64,000 nucleotides of DNA from Delphinus delphis (taxonomy: Eukaryota; Chordata; Mammalia; Artiodactyla; Delphinidae): contig NC_082696.1 in NCBI RefSeq assembly GCF_949987515.2, positions 37,242,431 through 37,306,430 on the forward strand, read 5' to 3'. Shown one piece after another: positions 62,370 to 64,000 of this stretch. Every line of letters starts with the position of its first letter. The stretch's first letter is position 1. The notes beneath the pieces are model-generated. The model was given only the letters and a program-made list of their open reading frames with translations, was not told where the DNA came from and searched no databases. The position numbers were made by a program, and so were the translations under genes.

Positions 62370-63180
62370 AAAACAATTCTTATTTGTTAAAAGAAGACAC
62401 CACATATTCTTGTGGTCAACAAAGTAAAGAGATTGGCCCTTTGCTGTACCAAAGTCTAGACCACAATACAGCTATTTGTCAAATAAGGGATGCAGGTAAA
62501 CATCAAGTCAAAAATAATAAAATAAAAATAGAATACAAAGAAGAGAAGGAAGTGGAAGAAGAGAAAACATCAGAGGTTTAAAATAATATGAGCAGGAATT
62601 AGATCTAATCATTGGGAAAAACTGTGCCTTTGATAATAGTGACACATTATCTGTTGTTAATGATTCAACAATTGAATTCTTAGAAGGTGAGCCAGGTCTT
62701 GACGATCTGAGAGAACACATGTTCAACTGCAAAACTGAAGCACTTTTGCAGGAAATAAACCTGTTTTGAAGAAACAGTACTTCTTGGAAATTTTTGTATT
62801 ATACAAATTGTTATGAACAACAACAAAAAAGACTGACCGAAAAGGATACCAAATTCCACTGACTTACTTCTAAAAGACGTCTTAGTTTTGGGGTTCTCTT
62901 ATAACCTATCAATATATTCAACAAATAGACAGGTGGCTCCTGGAAGACTGTCAAGTTCATATAAAAGTAATTTGAAAAAACTCACAAAATATCCATTGAC
63001 CTAACAGCTTACATAGGAAAAATACAAATTGAAGGTTATTCCAAAGCTTTCAATAGGAAAAAAAGAAAAATCCCGCCTCTGCTGGAATCGAGTATCCATT
63101 CTCTCCCATCATACCTGACTTATTCTTTGACACCTTCAGTTAGTTTAGTTCTGCTTTCCAAGTCTCCTAACATTTTATAG
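62370..63180 (+). pseudogene. Possible decayed retrocopy of an unidentified gene
   Basis: Plus-strand translations look coding in pieces with frame changes. About 62,296-62,580 ends in an acidic, lysine-rich stretch (KIEYKEEKEVEEEKTSEV). About 62,590-62,767 in another frame reads ELDLIIGKNCAFDNSD and EGEPGLDDLREHMFNC. About 62,930-63,180, with several stops, reads VAPGRLSSSYKSNLKKLTKY and KKRKIPPLLESSIHSLPSYL. Such composition, without introns, would fit a processed pseudogene of a large charged protein. I do not recognise the parent gene, and no poly(A) tail or target-site duplication was established. The 174-codon frame starting at 62,057 is probably partly chance. Confidence 0.35.
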
Positions 63181-64000
63181 CTAACAGAAGACACAAAATA
63201 TAACATGTTTCTCCATCTGTTTCCTTAGTAAATAGCCTCTGCTAGAATGACCAGTGTACAAACAGCAAAATAGAACCACTCATCATACCATATACTCACA
63301 CCACCAGAGAAAAGAGCTTTGCTTTGATAAGGGTTTTCTGGATGGTGTGACATAATTCTTCCTATGCCTCAGAGGTATTTGGGCATCTGGACAAAAAATT
63401 ATTCAAGTGAAATGGAAAAAAAAATCTCTACAAACTAGTAGATGGCTTATATTTTATAGGGATATTATACATACTTGAAAATAACCAATAAAATAACTTT
63501 ATCTTAAATTTTATATGTATATATTTTTCCATATTCAATTTCTTTGCAAAAATATTATATGACGCAATAATAACACATGCTTGGTAATACTAAGGTTCCA
63601 AATTACAAGTTATAAAAAGAAGTAATTTACTTTCTAATCCTTAACTCAAGTTAAAATTAATGATAATTCTAAAAGACTTTCTTTGAAGGGCAGGGGGTAA
63701 AATAATGTTTAAAATGTATTATTTTAGAAAATGGGGGCAGTTAGTAATCAAGTAGAATAGAAACATTCTTATGATTTCAGATGATCAAGAAGAAAACAAA
63801 ATGAAACTTTTATACAGAAATCGTATAATAAATGACTAGGAAAAGAAAACTTATATAGATACGGAATTAAAATGTTGCTGCCATTTTGTACCATCCTTAA
63901 AAAATATAAAGTACCATTAAGGTAAATTTAGCAATGCTTTCTTGGAGAAGTCTAGCCTCCTAAAAATGAATAAAAAGTTTTGAAAGTTATAAGTTATAAA
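63181..64000. other. Intronic AT-rich sequence to the window end
   Basis: No gene or clear repeat was recognised. Confidence 0.4.

Larger units (their letters stand above)
7223..64000 (-). other. NKAIN2: NKAIN2 intron preceding exon 2 (partial)
   Basis: The interval lies upstream of the exon on the coding strand. The first coding exon, which encodes the cysteine-rich N-terminus, was not found. Known mammalian NKAIN2 genes have very long early introns, which fits about 57 kb of repeat-rich DNA without another recognisable exon. Confidence 0.75.

Overview
This is mammalian, almost certainly cetacean, nuclear DNA. It is AT-rich and dominated by interspersed repeats. There are no bacterial-style operons, no CRISPR array and no intact long open reading frame. 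The lineage call rests on at least six well-preserved copies of the tRNA-derived CHR-type SINE that is abundant in whales and dolphins, several with clear target-site duplications, and on L1 elements of the cetartiodactyl type. No ruminant BovB or Bov-tA element was recognised.

The one real protein-coding feature is a 138-bp internal exon on the minus strand at 7085-7222. It is phase 0 at both ends, has a consensus acceptor and donor, and encodes 46 residues matching my memory of NKAIN2 (Na+/K+-transporting ATPase interacting 2), a small neuronal membrane protein whose gene is very large in mammals. The window is therefore read as part of NKAIN2 on the minus strand: 1-7084 is the following intron and 7223-64000 belongs to the preceding, very long intron.

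Layout. 1-7084: old L1, MIR and CHR copies, a class I ERV-like LTR at about 4.6-5.2 kb with a perfect-looking hairpin beside it, and a near-consensus RFX X-box about 560 bp past the exon. 7.2-10.8 kb: mostly unique intron, then an L1 3' end and a MIR. 10.8-15.95 kb: an almost complete but broken L1 on the minus strand with ORF1, endonuclease and reverse transcriptase remnants. 16-25 kb: old repeats, one young CHR SINE and quiet intron. 25.3-27.2 kb: an old internally deleted L1. 27.5-40 kb: quiet intron with MIR and L2 copies. 40.8-46 kb: an old minus-strand L1 interrupted by a younger L1 with a 5' inversion and by a tandem pair of SINEs. 48.9-49.4 kb: a MaLR-type LTR. 51.3-52.65 kb: a second, older L1 with a 5' inversion. 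53.2-60.3 kb: three forward CHR SINEs and long L2 remnants. 62.4-63.2 kb: a region with several coding-looking stretches in shifted frames that may be a decayed retrocopy of an unidentified gene.

No new biological system was found. The best second looks are the exon, the two twin-primed L1 insertions, the SINE pair that shares one target sequence three times, the 20-bp-arm hairpin, the X-box and the possible retropseudogene.
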